Shown: in pieces, positions 1 to 11,374 of the stretch | Numbering within the stretch: the stretch's first letter is position 1 | Layout of the letters: each line of letters begins with the position of its first letter | Origin: Lycorma delicatula | Lineage: Eukaryota > Arthropoda > Insecta > Hemiptera > Fulgoridae | Length of the DNA stretch: 64,000 bases | Reading direction: 5' to 3' | Assembly: GCF_047948215.1 (NCBI RefSeq) | Contig: NC_134455.1 | Coordinates: 76,385,189-76,449,188, forward strand | Program-made: the position numbers and the translations under genes | Notes under the pieces: model-generated | The model's input: only the letters and a program-made list of their open reading frames with translations | What the model was told of the DNA's origin: nothing | Databases searched by the model: none

Positions 1-110
1 TAGCTCTGACACATGAAATATCAAAATATATTTTGACGTATAAGAATTGTTTTAGACGTTTTTTCTTTTCCACATGTGTGTAATCGAATAAGGTTAGGAA
101 TAAATTAGGT

Positions 111-198
111 TAGATACCGATATTCTTTAGTGGTTGGGATTCAATTCTCTCAGGAATAGTCAGCCTGAGTCTGTTCAAGACTACACATTTACCGGAAA
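111..198 (+). mobile_element. SINE-1 fragment (tail-B type, decayed)
   Basis: This is a degraded piece of the SINE-1 body. It reads agataccgatattctttag, then the TGGTTGGG-TTCAATT block, then a diverged form of the block CTCAGGAATGGTCGACCTGAG seen in other copies. It then continues with GTTCAAGACTACACATTTACCGG, the junction sequence of the tail-B subtype. The tRNA-like head and the 3' end are missing. Confidence 0.7.
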
Positions 199-1084
199 AT
201 TTAAACGCCAGACCGCGTGAAGATGCGTTGGCATCTCTGCAGAGTACAGAAACATCATTTCAAGGTGCTGTGTTAATCTGTAACCTGGTATTATATAAAT
301 AAATAAAATTATATTGGTTAAGAGAAAGGAAATAATAATGATATATAATTTCTTCAAAAGTGATTTATTATGTTGAAATTTACTGATCAAGATACAATAT
401 AATGTGGCCAATTAAAAAGTTAGAGAAATCACTTTAGCAAATTTTAGGAACCAGTTTATTAAACATGAAATAAACTAACCTCAATTTATCCTTATCTTAA
501 TATCTTACATATTTCAGGATTCTATTTTTTGAAACGTTCAAAACGTTAAGCGTTGAATAGATTGTAAGGAAACGTAATTTTTTTTCTTATACAGAAGACA
601 AATTTTAATTTTTAATAATTTTTTATTCGGCCTTTTATTAAAAGTTGAATCTTTTAATATAAAAGTAGACAAGTTTAAAGTGAAATTGTTTCCGATTTAC
701 TTTAGTCGTTAAGATTTCAATGATATAAATATCTTAAAAATATTTCACAGCTAATTTGATTAGTACGTTATATACATTTTATTCTATTTTATACATATTG
801 ACCTTTTCTTATGAAGTGATTAGAATACTTTATATGTTTGAAATGGAAATACACACACACACACACACACTCACACATGAATATAAAACAATGTTTTTTA
901 AAGACATGTTTAAATGTAAAGACGTGTGGATTTCATGATAATACTAGAATGAATAATTTGAAGGCAGTCGTAACCGCCTATCCTTTGCTATGTTAATTTT
1001 AGTTAATCTCAGAAATTAATATTTCCTTCAAATATTTTCTACAAAAATATAACTATAAACCAGTTCCCTGATAAAATATAATTT
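199..1084. other. AT-rich stretch, no gene seen
   Basis: No open frame with recognisable protein similarity or splice context is visible. It contains a short (CA)n microsatellite at about 850-877. Confidence 0.6.
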
Positions 1085-1245
1085 AGTAATAATAATAATA
1101 AAAAATCTTTTTTTCAATTTTTTAGGATTTATTATTATTATTATTAATATTATATTTTTATTTATTTATTTTTTATCTATTATATTTTTATTTTATTATT
1201 ATTATTTATTATTATTATTATTATTAATTATTATTTTTTTTAACG
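1085..1245. repeat. ATT/TTA low-complexity tract
   Basis: Interrupted runs of AAT, ATT and TTTA trinucleotide-like repeats, broken by poly-T. This is an imperfect microsatellite of no visible function. Confidence 0.75.
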
Positions 1246-1617
1246 AATAATTGTTTTTATATCTTCATTATTCTAGATGTATTGAAAGATATATACAAAG
1301 AAAGATGTATAAAAAATATTACCAAAAAATTTAAGATGTTATCTTTAGCAGATCCTAAGATAGTAGCTCATAAATATAGAAAAATATGACTTTTCTTAAA
1401 CGGAATTTAAAAATTACATAAACGAGTTTTTTAAGTTAACTGTTTTAAAATTACCCAGCTTCATAATCTGGGACATCAGTACTAGCTTCCTGATCTTCTA
1501 ACTTTAAGGTTTTATTTCAGCTACCTATTTTGCCTTTTTTCTACATTTCTTGAACTCTTTCCAGACAGACTTCGGTTACCATTTCCGCGTAAATCTTTTT
1601 TTTTAATTTTTACGGTG

Positions 1618-1809
1618 TTAAGAACCCGGATTGATACAAAGATGCTGCAGAACTTCACACGTGTTAATGTTTCCATTATTAAATGTTGACACTGCAACAT
1701 TTACTCCAAACTCAAGTGTTTTCTTTCCACAACGATATCTTTTGACAACCGATTCCAAATTATGCTGTTTAGAGACTAGTTGGAGTTCTGCATCTGTCCA
1801 TGGAGACAT
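1618..1809 (-). pseudogene. Small unrecognised ORF, possible transposon-derived remnant
   Basis: A 63-codon minus-strand frame starts MSPWTDAELQLV and contains FGVNVAVSTFNNGN followed by CEVLQHLCINPGS. Composition and complexity are more protein-like than in the surroundings. The pattern of a hydrophobic stretch, FNNGN, then VLQxLxINPG reminds me of short conserved segments in uncharacterised transposon-encoded proteins, but I cannot name a family. No splice signals or neighbouring exons support a host gene. It could equally be a chance frame. Confidence 0.25.
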
Positions 1810-4494
1810 TTTTTAAACAAATCTTCATCAGATAAACTTTAAAATATTGGTTTTATAGCTTGAAGAACAGATATTGGGAGAGAAGTTTTGTGGAAGAACA
1901 TATTTTACTGTTAAATCTGGCAGTTTTACTGGAAAATTTGAGTGTCGTTTGTGAAACTGTTGTGATGCAATTAAAAAAAAAATCATAATCATTTTATTCG
2001 TTAAAATACAATTATGAATCTTATATAAAATAACTCAGAAAATATTGACAAATAGACTGAGAAGAAATTCCAAAAAACGATTTTTTCACTCCTTACCGGT
2101 TACGACTGCCCTTGAATTAGCTACAGTAATTTTTTAATTTTTAAATTTCTAATAATTTTGATATGCTTTATATTATTATATCTTTACTGAATTAATTAAT
2201 TTTTTCAGTATAAATCACTTTATAAAAAATTTTCATTGTTTTTATTATTTTAAAAATTATTTATAAATATTTTAATTATTATTTACTATAAACCACATAA
2301 TTATTTTTTTGTTTTGTACAAAAATATTATTTGAAAGTATAATAATTTCTATTTGAATTTTTATTTTATTTAAAATTTTAATTTATTTTTTAAAATGAAT
2401 ATTAATTGTGAATAGTTACTTCAATAGCACTAGCGGTAGCGTACTTTCCCGCTATAATTAACGTCCTAGATCTGTTCCCTGATTAGGATTTAATACATTT
2501 TTTACGAATCAACTAAAAAAAATCGTAAATGACTTAGTTGTATATTCAGACTTAAAAACAAATAAAAGAAGTTATATATTTTTTCTAAATTAACGAAATT
2601 CTACATTTCGTTGTTATAAAATAGTAAAAAATTGCAAAATATTGATTAGATAAGTATGCCAAATAGGCTAAATTTGTTTTTTTGTCAGATAATACTTATA
2701 AATAATTTAATATGGAAAAATATTGTTAACAAAGTAATATTGATAAAATAAAAAAAATATTTTCTTTTAAAAGACACGTGAACTGTGTAAAAGAATACAC
2801 GACTGATTTAGTATTGTAACGGTTAGATCTGATAGTAAGTTAGGGCTAAAATATCGGGAAATGATAATATCTTACGAAGAAAAAATATAAAATTATTCAC
2901 AATTTAAATTATCATATCACATTTATTTCATATTTTATTATTTACCTAGTAACTTTTATAGTGTTTTTTTTTGTTTAAATTTTCATTTTTATTTATCTTA
3001 TCTCTAAAGGATTAAATAGTTTTTTGTTGTTGAACATTTTAGCAACTAATGGCTCCAATTAAAATTATAATTAAAAAAAATATTATCGCTTATATTTCAA
3101 GGTTTTTTCTGTGATAAAAAAATTAAATACAAAAAAATAGTATTTTTTCCAATGAAAAATTAGATAAGAAATAAAACTTTCTACGAATTACATTTATATG
3201 TGCGTACTTTTTTCAGGAAACTGCATTTTATCAAGTTATTTATTTATTGAAAAATAACTTATAAGTATAAATTAAAATAATATATAAATTTTACAACTAC
3301 ATTTATTTTTTTATTATTAATTGATTTTGTTGAATAATACCAAAACTTAATTCTGTAATAACTTACAAAATTAATAAAGTATTAATTTAACCTAAAGAAA
3401 ACTGGAAAAAAATTAAAGCTAATATACTACTGAAGATATTGTAAAATAGAACAATGTTTCAGAAAAAATCCAGTGATTTCTGAACTAAAAACAATATACA
3501 TTTTTATTTAAAATAGTAGTTGTTCGTGTATATAAACTATTGCTGTTTACACAAAAAAATAAAGTTGTGAAAATATCATCATCATCGAACAAATAGTTTT
3601 AAAAATTACATATTGCATTTTCGCATATAGATTGAGAACCTACATTTATAATATTAGTAATAAAATACAACAACGGAACTGGTAAATTTCCTGGCAAATA
3701 TATATGTATTATACTAGAACGAAAAACAAAATTTTCGAAGGAGATTGAGCATTTCGTCAAAAATTTTTACTTTTTGAATTCGGGATTTATTTTTGAGAAA
3801 ATATTATTTCATAAGATAAAATCTATTTTTTTTTAAATAACAAAAAAACATGAATACACACACACACGCACGCACAGAAACAAACCGCTCTGTTTTCTTC
3901 CGTTTCTTGACTTGTGAATCTTATAGAGATTGAAAAAACCAAAAGAATGAAAGCTGTTTTTTTCTTTTAGCACATTACTTTAAATTTTTAATAGTATATT
4001 TGCGCAATATATTAAAGCTTCTGGGAAAGAATTACGCAATATTCACTTACTACAATAGTATTCGGGTAATATGAAATATAGAAAGACAAGTAATAAAAAC
4101 TTTTGAAATCTGTTAAAAAATAATAGAAAACGTTTTTTCTATAATAACATTCAAAATTTTAAAAGTTTTTACTAGGATTTATTATAAATAAAATTTATAG
4201 AAAATTATTACTAAAATAACGAGGTTGATAGGATTATATGTAAGAAAGTTTCAGCGAAAGAAATGAGAACGATATACAAATAAAAATTAAAATTAAGATA
4301 AAAAATATAGTAAACCAAAAACCAATTTTTTTTAGTTAGATGGTAAATTACTGAATTTATAAATTTAAAAATCGCAAAAAAAGAAGGCTCACACAAATTC
4401 GAAAGCTTCTATGAAGAAAAGTTATTTCTTGTTCGTTTACAAATTAAAATTCACGCACAGAGGGTACAGTTTTATACCAATAAAATATAAAAAA
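1810..4494. other. AT-rich stretch with one member of a local repeat pair
   Basis: No gene is apparent. About 3040-3150 is similar to about 5160-5270 (listed separately). A small (CA)n/(CG) tract lies at 3849-3877. Confidence 0.55.
3040..3150 (+). repeat. Member 1 of a direct repeat pair (partner near 5160-5270)
   Basis: Both copies contain AATGGCNCCAATTAAAA, then TATAATTAAAAAA, then a short diverged segment, then the shared string CTGTGATAAAAAAATTA. This is too extended to be chance AT-richness. The copies lie about 2.1 kb apart in the same orientation. Element type unknown. Confidence 0.55.
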
Positions 4495-4815
4495 GTAGAG
4501 AGATCAGATAAACAAAGAACAGAAGTTTTGTAGGTTAATAAATGAAGAGTTTTCAAGGTAACTGAAGAAGAGAGAATTTCTGGAAAAATCAGAAGGCTGG
4601 TGCACTCACTTACTAAGACATCCAGTTGGTGAATTTAGTTCTAGAAGGAACATTAAATTATAAAAATAGAAAATGAAGACAAAGCTAGGAATATAAGAGG
4701 TAGATAATTGAGAATGTGAGAAATATGTGGAAGTTAAGAAATTGTCACAGAAAGGACTGAAAATGTGCATCAAATCAGTCAAAAACTCAAGATAAAATAA
4801 AAATGTTATTCACCG
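4495..4815 (+). mobile_element. Decayed LINE 3' coding remnant
   Basis: Across at least two frames the plus strand shows HLLRHPVGEF, then VLEGTLNYKNRK, then IIENVRNMWKLRN, then a KCASNQSK-like end. This order matches the C-terminal tail of RTE/Jockey-like non-LTR polymerases (GHxxRH ... EG ... GRPR ... W+xA+NQS). The GRPR block is eroded and frameshifts and stops are frequent. It is a dead fragment with no reverse transcriptase motifs left. Confidence 0.45.
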
Positions 4816-5159
4816 GTTACTAAATTATTCAATAGAAGGATGTTTAAAAGATGAAGTAAATTATAAATTTTAAATATATAAAGGGAATAAAATTAAAAAA
4901 AATATGTTGTATATTCTGATTATAATAAAGTTAGGAAAGCAGCGGATATGTGCTTCAAACCACGTATAAAACTGACGAAAAAAGAAATATTTGTATTACA
5001 TTTTTCGAAAAATTATATAAGTCGATAAAATTTACTTTAAGTAAACTATAACTTTGTTATATTTTCACTAATTTACATTTCTTCAAACAATATTTATAAT
5101 TGAAGAAAAGTAAACGGTTTTTACTTTAAGTTTTTACATTTTTTTTTTTTGCCGTACAT

Positions 5160-5270
5160 TTTAATAAATAATGGCACCAATTAAAAATATAATTAAAAAA
5201 TAATTATCCCTTATACTTCTAGATTGCTTCTGTGATAAAAAAATTACGTATAAAAAGATAAAAGTTTTTG
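5160..5270 (+). repeat. Member 2 of a direct repeat pair (partner near 3040-3150)
   Basis: Same ordered blocks as the partner: AATGGCACCAATTAAAA, a TATAATTAAAAAA-like block, then CTGTGATAAAAAAATTA. Similarity fades on both sides, so the element boundaries are not defined. Confidence 0.55.
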
Positions 5271-5393
5271 TAGGATATATGTATAAAATTAAAAAAAATA
5301 CAACCAATGTATATTTAAGATAATTTAAAATTTTTTTCTCAAATAACATTATCTATCAAGGTAAGATAGTTCGATGCAATCTAACTAATTTTT

Positions 5394-5775
5394 ATTTCCT
5401 TGTACAAGGTAAGGAAATATTGTAATCGCGAAAAATTTCGGTTTTCGTATTTCAACGGAAATATCCATTTTGACTAGTTTCGGCGTGACGTCTGTATGTA
5501 CGTATGTACCTCGCATAACTCAAAAACGATTAGCCGTAGGATGTTGAAATTTTGTATTTAGGACTGTTATAACATCTATTTGTGCACCTTCCCTTTTGAT
5601 TGCAATCGAATGGACCAAACGTGTCCAAAAAAGCCCAAAATCCAAATGTTATGGATTTTTTTACTTTTTCTTACTGCAGTAATAAGCCCTCATTGAGAGC
5701 TTTTCAACGATATATCATAAGTGATACTTATTTTCATTGGTTCCAGAGTTTAGCTAAATAAAATTTTAACAAAAT
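5394..5775 (+). repeat. RepC: dispersed element beginning with palindrome CCTTGTACAAGG
   Basis: Starts at a perfect 12-bp palindrome, then GTAAGGAAATATTGTAATCG. It continues through non-coding text containing GTATGTACGTATGTACC, CTCGCATAACTCAAAAACG and GATTGCAATCGAATGG, and onward to about 5775. GC content is above the flanks and the text has the look of an interspersed, non-autonomous element, but I see no second full copy in the window. The 3' boundary is uncertain and no coding capacity is seen. Confidence 0.5.
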
Positions 5776-6570
5776 ATTGTTATTAAATCAGATTGTTCTA
5801 TCAATGTAGAAAAAAGTTATTTAAAAAAAGTCATGATGTCAATAACACATTACGATAAGAGGCTGGAAAAAGTAATAAATCTTGTACTTATCGAAATAAT
5901 TGGATGTTATATACAAATATGAAAGTTATGATTTAATGGAACTGAATAAATATGCAAGAAGTAGTTATAGATTTATTAGAAGAAATAAAGTGATAAAAAA
6001 TATGTTTTTGTTGATAAACAGGTAAAAGATAAAAATTTCTTGTGTCCAACTTTAAAAATTGTTGATTTATCGTTGAAATTGGATATCATCCTTATGGTTT
6101 TTTATGGTTGATCTTAAAATTTTTTTTAAATTAATTGAATTCGGAAAACAAAAAAAAAAAATATAGTTTACACGCCTAAGAACAATAATTTTATTTTAAA
6201 TATTAAAACATTCTTATAGAATTATATTTATAAATATACAATTAAAGACATAAAATTTAAAATAGTAATTAAATCTACTCTATGTAAATACAATAGTTCA
6301 GAGTAGAAGAAAAGTAAAAAAAACTGCATAATAACTTTTGTGTTATTATTATTTAGGAATAGTTATAATAATAATTTTTATTGAAATTATATTAAAATTA
6401 TCTGATTTTATATAATAGTTACAAGGTACAATAATTATATTCTCGTATGATAGCTATAATCTATGTATACCTATGAATAATATACATAATAACTGATATA
6501 ATGTTGCAGTCTGTTCGTATTACAACTAACAATAACAATAGTGCATATACAAGTATGTATTTTCTTATTA
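5776..6570. other. AT-rich stretch, no gene seen
   Basis: Nothing coding or repeated was recognised. It ends at a (TA)n run at about 6571-6590. Confidence 0.55.
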
Positions 6571-6590
6571 TATATATATATATATATATT

Positions 6591-7010
6591 TATAAGAAGA
6601 AGAAGAACATGATTATGATGATGATGGTGGAGGGGGTGGGGTGAAGAAAAAGAGAAGGTTCATTGATCCGAAGATGTACTTGAATAAGAAACAGGACAGT
6701 AGTAAACCTGTTATTCAAGGGAGGGTTTGATTGTCGTTTTGTATATGAGAGATAGAGAATGAGTAAAATCGGGGTGGGGATAAATGTGGATGGTATGGTC
6801 ATGTGCAGGGTGCATTGAATATACCATTTGTACAGTACGTAGTATCCTATATAGTATAGATTAGTATATTGCATTGCCGATTGCAGTGTTGTGTATTAAC
6901 TCCCTAAGGGTTTCAAAATTAAACCTACTGTACTGTAACTAGAAGATCTGGATTGTGTTGCTTGTCACAGTATCATCAACTATTCATTCATTCCACTTTA
7001 TATCATGTAT
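6591..7010. other. Purine-rich, GC-elevated island of unknown role
   Basis: The plus strand holds GAAGAAGAAGAA, ATGATGATGG, GGAGGGGGTGGGGTG and further purine runs, then a unique-looking segment to about 7010. The only long frame is on the minus strand (6590-6874). It is a low-complexity reading of the purine tract and is not convincing as a protein. It could be a regulatory or transcribed non-coding segment, or a diverged repeat. Confidence 0.3.
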
Positions 7011-7199
7011 TTTTAAGTTAGACTAACACGGTTTACCGATTATTCTAACGCTTTCACTCGCTATAGTTTTCTCTAAAATTCTAAAACAGTAAATATAATT
7101 TATTTTATCAGTAAGAAACAAAAGAAATATTCTTTATAAATGATTAAGTTTTTGCATGGATCAACATTAATTAATATTCTTTTTTTTGTACTGTAATAG

Positions 7200-8190
7200 T
7201 AATCAGAAAATGGGAGAAGCAAGTCAAAGGCATCCAAATGAGAAAACAAAATTACCGTGAAATGCTTGGCCTTTGCAGATGACCTGGCTATATTAATAAC
7301 CAACAAAGATGACGCCATTTTTGTATTGGAGAAACTGCATGAAATATCCTGTAAAACCGGACTGAAAATTTCTTATGAAAAGAGACAATATATGGACACC
7401 AAATCAATTGGAAAATTCCCGCTGCAAACACGGTACGGCAAAATCTCATAAGCACCCCACTTCAAGTACTTGGAAGAAACAATCCCACGCGTGGGACTGA
7501 ATACAATATTCAACACAGAAGGAATACTCAAACTGCAAAAGGCGTACAGGCTTATATGGAACCATTATAACAAAAGCGCAGTGTTTCACATTGCGAAACT
7601 ATGACACTAAAACACAATTGTCTTGCCGGAGGCATTGTATGCAGCAAAAACCACAGTAATCAGAGGAATGACCCAATTCATGAAATCGAGAAGAAAAAAC
7701 GGAAAATCTTCAGGAAAATCCACGGTGCGGTTCTCGGAGACGGAAGAACCAAAATCAAACGACCCACAAAGGAATTATATGAAAACACAGACTCCATCAC
7801 CGACAAGTTTAGGAAAAGGCGTCTACAATTCTACGGACACTTATGCAGAATGGTTGAAGATAGACTCGCTAAGAAAATTTTCGACAACGTCAAGGCGAGT
7901 AAGTTAAAGTCCATTTGGATGAAACAAACACAAGAACCTGGAACAACTGAATGTCTCAGAAGAAGAAATCATGAACAGAATGAAATTTAGGGATGAAATT
8001 AGAAATAAGAAAATTGAACAAGAGCGAAAAAGAGAAACGATAGGAAGAAGATGGACGAAGGAGAGGAAGAAGGAACCTAGTGAACGGATGAAGAGGTTTT
8101 GGGAAGAAAAGAAAAGAAGGAAGTAAAGCCACGATTGGCTCAAGGTCACGCGCTCTCCTGAAGGAGAATAATCGGAAATAATAATAATAG
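7200..8190 (+). mobile_element. 5'-truncated, frameshifted RTE-like LINE (reverse transcriptase remnant)
   Basis: At 7257 the frame reads VKCLAFADDLAILITNK, which carries the (F/Y)ADD catalytic motif of reverse transcriptase. Next comes the LHEISCKTGLKISYEK helix and thumb region typical of non-LTR elements. After frameshifts the C-terminal part follows at 7640-7900, with LPEALYAAKT, RKIFRKIHG, RPTKELYENTDSITDKFRK and RRLQFYGHLCRM. A lysine/arginine-rich tail runs to a stop near 8124. The untranslated end finishes in an AATAATAAT-type tail near 8190. At least two frameshifts and an internal stop mean it is inactive. RTE-like is my best clade guess from the RRLQFYGH block. Confidence 0.8.
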
Positions 8191-8639
8191 TAAGAGTTTA
8201 ACATAACTACAGACATCATTAGCATCATCTAGAATTAGAAAGGTAACAAATTTAGGTTTCCATTGTTGCTATTTTTCTATAAATTAGATTGAGTGTTTTA
8301 TACTAGGATAATGCTATATATATTACAGTTTTTTTCTTTAATTTTTTTAGATGACTTATTCTTAAGCAGATTTGGTGACTTTATGAAAAAAAATCTACCG
8401 GTCATACTAATGTAATTTTTTTCCAAAAATAAATCAAAGAAAGTTGTTTAAACAAAAAAAGTCTACGATTTGAGAATATTTTTATTTAAAAAAAATTCAT
8501 TACTGCCTATCACAATGCAATAATATTTGAACGGACACAATAATATTATATGAATTGTTATAACGCAATGATGTATATTATTTTCATTCAAAGAGAAAAC
8601 ATTAATCGAGAAATTGAGATAAAAGAGATACATATTCTC

Positions 8640-9180
8640 TTTTGCATATTCATACAGCGATTAAAGAACAAACTACTGAGAAATATCAGAAGGACCGTGG
8701 TTTGAGATAAAACAAAAAATACACGATTATCTGGGATTACCAACCCTTCGAAAGGAGATACGGTGATTCGGTACAAGATACAACGAACTGAATGAATATG
8801 TGAACTGGTTCGCAGTTAACCTCCTGGATAAGGCGAGGACGTAAGGCGCTTAAAGAGGCTCCATACATTAGATCTGTTAGTTCTCTGAGATTTGAGGTAA
8901 ATCAGCTTCCTAGGATGTTGTGCATTGTCAAAACTCTTCATTTTGTTTCGTCACTTACTCTTGTTGGCTCTTTAATTTGTTTCATTATTTATTTATTTTG
9001 TTTGATTAGTCATTCTTGTATGATTAACAAGACTATTTTTTAGTGTTTATTTTTCTGTTTTTTATGTTCTGAACTTTGTCAATGATCCTTGGACTCATGT
9101 TTATTAATGAATTTGTGTTACGTAAAGTTCTTCAAGGGATTTCAATGGAAATTCCTCTTTGTATATCATTTTTTTTAATA
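8640..9180 (+). mobile_element. Jockey-type LINE, C-terminal coding remnant plus 3' UTR
   Basis: A decayed frame reads IQRLKNKLLRNIRRTPWF, then IHDYLGLPTLRKEIR, then after a disruption RYNELNEYVNWFAVNLLD and finally RRLKRLHTLDL. This is the characteristic C-terminus of Jockey-clade polymerases (IQRFQNKVLR..APWF..N..IH..LG.PTV..EI ... Y..RL..H.N.LA.NLL). The same blocks recur at 32280-32529 and 50125-50330. It is 5'-truncated and contains stops. The downstream T-rich text to about 9180 is probably its 3' UTR, with an uncertain end. Confidence 0.65.
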
Positions 9181-9808
9181 TTCAAATTTATTTATGTTCC
9201 GGTAAATTGGAACCGATTGTAAATTAAAAATTGCGGCAAATTTTTATATAAGTAGCTAATTTTACAGTCCGGTAACTTTATACTTTAAACAGAAAAAATT
9301 CAAAAATAAAATTAAAAGAATTGATTTATTTTGGCACTGAATTTTAAAACTCGAATTTAATGAAGGCTTTAAAATAATATGTTTTTTTGTATGTGTTTTA
9401 AGTTAGTTTTTTCTTATATTTAGAAAGCAATTTTGTAATTAAACTATAAATTGTAAGAGGAAAATATACATTTAGAATATATTTAAAATATTAAAAAAAA
9501 AATTAAATTATAAAACTTTTATTTTTATACTTCATATCATGAGCTTTCTTTTATTTCAATTCATTATTGATCAAGCCTGTTTTAAAGAATGATACATTAG
9601 TAAATAATTCCATACCTCTCCAAAATGGGGGACAGAAGGGGGCAGTAATGCTTGATTGCATCTAGTGATCTAGTTGATCTAGTGATCATAAGTTTTCATT
9701 TAAAAAAAACAGTTGGCGAATTGGTCCAATGGTTGTGGCTGGGAGACTTTGTCAAGGTTTTGCCAATTATATTAAGTTATAAAAGATTTTAAATATAAGA
9801 AAAAATCC
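9181..9808. other. AT-rich stretch, no gene seen
   Basis: About 9610-9690 is less AT-rich, with ATCTAGTGATCTAGTTGATC-type short direct repeats. No coding signal. Confidence 0.5.
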
Positions 9809-9960
9809 TTTTTTTTCCGGTTATGAAAGAGCTGGCATCAACAACTATGGTCATTAGTCCGGTAAAAATCGGTGGCTTATGAAAAGATGCCATTCTTGAC
9901 CGGGATTCGAACCTGGGACCTCCCCACGAAATGTCAAGACGCCATCTACATTTTTGACAA
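9809..9960 (-). mobile_element. SINE-2 copy (tail-B-like end)
   Basis: On the minus strand it has the pol III B-box-like GGTTCGAATCCCGG followed by TCAAGAATGGCATCTTTTCAT, then GACTAATGACCATAGTTGTTGATGCC. It ends at GCTCTTTCATAACC next to a homopolymer (T-run on the plus strand at about 9808-9818). The same order is seen in the copy at 58605-58752. The tRNA-like head is degraded, so the A box is not clear. Confidence 0.7.
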
Positions 9961-11136
9961 TTATTATAATACGTATTTGATAATTAACGGAAGAGAATGA
10001 CAAAATTACTAGTTTTTAAGTAGATTTAAAAAACTATTTGCCTACTATAATAATCCCCTCCAACTCTATATAATATAATCTATATATTCGAACGAGCCAC
10101 AAGCCGACACTAAACAACGTCACGCTATATATATTTTGTTCACATTCAAACGGAATGACTTATAAAATGATAGAAAATACGTTTAGGCAAATATAGATAA
10201 AGTTTTGTGTTTGTTTACTAAGATTTTTAAAAGAGTATTATCAATTGATAACAATACAATGTTGGTAGTGTTCAATAAAAAAATGAATTTTGTAACAATA
10301 CATAATATTAATATTTAATTAGGAAAGTATATAATTTTAATTATGAAATAGAAGCCGATGGTATGTAATGTATTAATTCAATAAATTATAGTTTATAGCA
10401 GTATGTTTGAGTAAAACAACTCTACTACCGTATTTAATAAGAAAGTTTCCCTAACATATTTCGTGAACTGTTATTAATATGAAATAATTGTAAGTTAGAA
10501 TGTATTAATGCTCCACAACTTTATAAAAAATAACACTTTACAGCTTAATTATGAAAAAATTAAATTATATATTTTATTATAATTACACGCTATATATACC
10601 GCAACAGTTTTTGTAATATGTAGTGTATAGATAGTTAAGAAATAAACTTATATTCGAGGTAAAAACGACTGTACCATTCTTTGTAAGATTACCCCTTTCC
10701 AGTAAAACGTAAACAGAATGATTGCTGCTCCCTTAACTTGATAAACGGTACTCTTTGTCACGTTGTACGTATATCATTATAAATATAATTAAGGTATAAT
10801 ATTAAATATACTACAACGATATATTATTATTTTAACACGTGAAAATTATTTGTAAAACCTAATAATGTCTTCGGTTTGAACGTTACAGTAAATGAAATTA
10901 ATATTCTATTCATAAAACAAGAAATCCTTTTAAGCAAACACAGATTGGTCTTGCGTAATAAAGTTTTTCATAAATTTTAAAGGCTAATTAACAAATTTCT
11001 ATTTCATTTTTTCTATGAAATTTAACTTTACTTGCATCTCGTTTTAAATTAAACGTTTAATGTAAAGAAAATATCTCTCTTTCACCATTTACATAGATAG
11101 AAATATTAAGTTAAAAAGAAAAAGAAATAATCATAC
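9961..11136. other. AT-rich DNA, probable intron of the rotund-like gene
   Basis: It lies directly 3' (minus strand) of the zinc-finger exon donor. No further C2H2 finger or other exon was found between here and the left edge of the window. Confidence 0.45.
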
Positions 11137-11374
11137 CTGTGTGAAGACGTGTATGTTGCTGAACGTGGCTTAGTTGTTTGAACCGACGCTCGCAATAGGA
11201 ACATTTGTACGGTTTCTCTCCGGTATGGACCCGAATATGTTGAACCAGTTGATGATTGGAAGAAAATGATTTTAGGCATTGCTGGCACTGATGCGGTTTG
11301 TTCACTTCTACCGCCCCTGTGCCTCGTTGCAGCTCGCGTGCGTGCATCTGCATAGCTGACTTGTGCATAAAAAT
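11137..11374 (-). CDS. rn: Internal exon of a rotund/squeeze-family C2H2 zinc-finger transcription factor
   Basis: This 238-bp exon encodes two complete C2H2 fingers. Finger 1 is HQCQQCLKSFSSNHQLVQHI + RVH; finger 2 begins at KPYKCSYCERRFKQLSHVQQ and ends HTRLH. Both have C-X2-C-X12-H-X3-H spacing and are joined by the linker TGEKPY. Upstream residues read MQMHARELQRGTGAVEVNKP. The SSNHQLVQHIRVHTGEKPYK and FKQLSHVQQHTRLHTG strings are, as far as I recall, diagnostic of the insect rotund/squeeze (ZNF384-like) group. That group comprises nuclear DNA-binding regulators of appendage, eye and neuronal fate. The acceptor is TTTTATTACAG/ATT (phase 0) and the donor CACACAG/GTATGA (phase 1, splitting the Gly codon of the next linker). 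The remaining fingers must lie on later exons beyond the left edge. The call is firm for the family; rn versus sqz is not resolved. Confidence 0.9.

Noticed and set aside
7904..8228. Two minus-strand frames rich in Phe/Ser/Leu
   Set aside because: Antisense shadows of the lysine/arginine-rich LINE C-terminus on the plus strand.
9715..9780. A-box-like TTGGTCCAATGGTTGTGGC suggesting another SINE
   Set aside because: No B box or shared body follows; a single short match is not enough.
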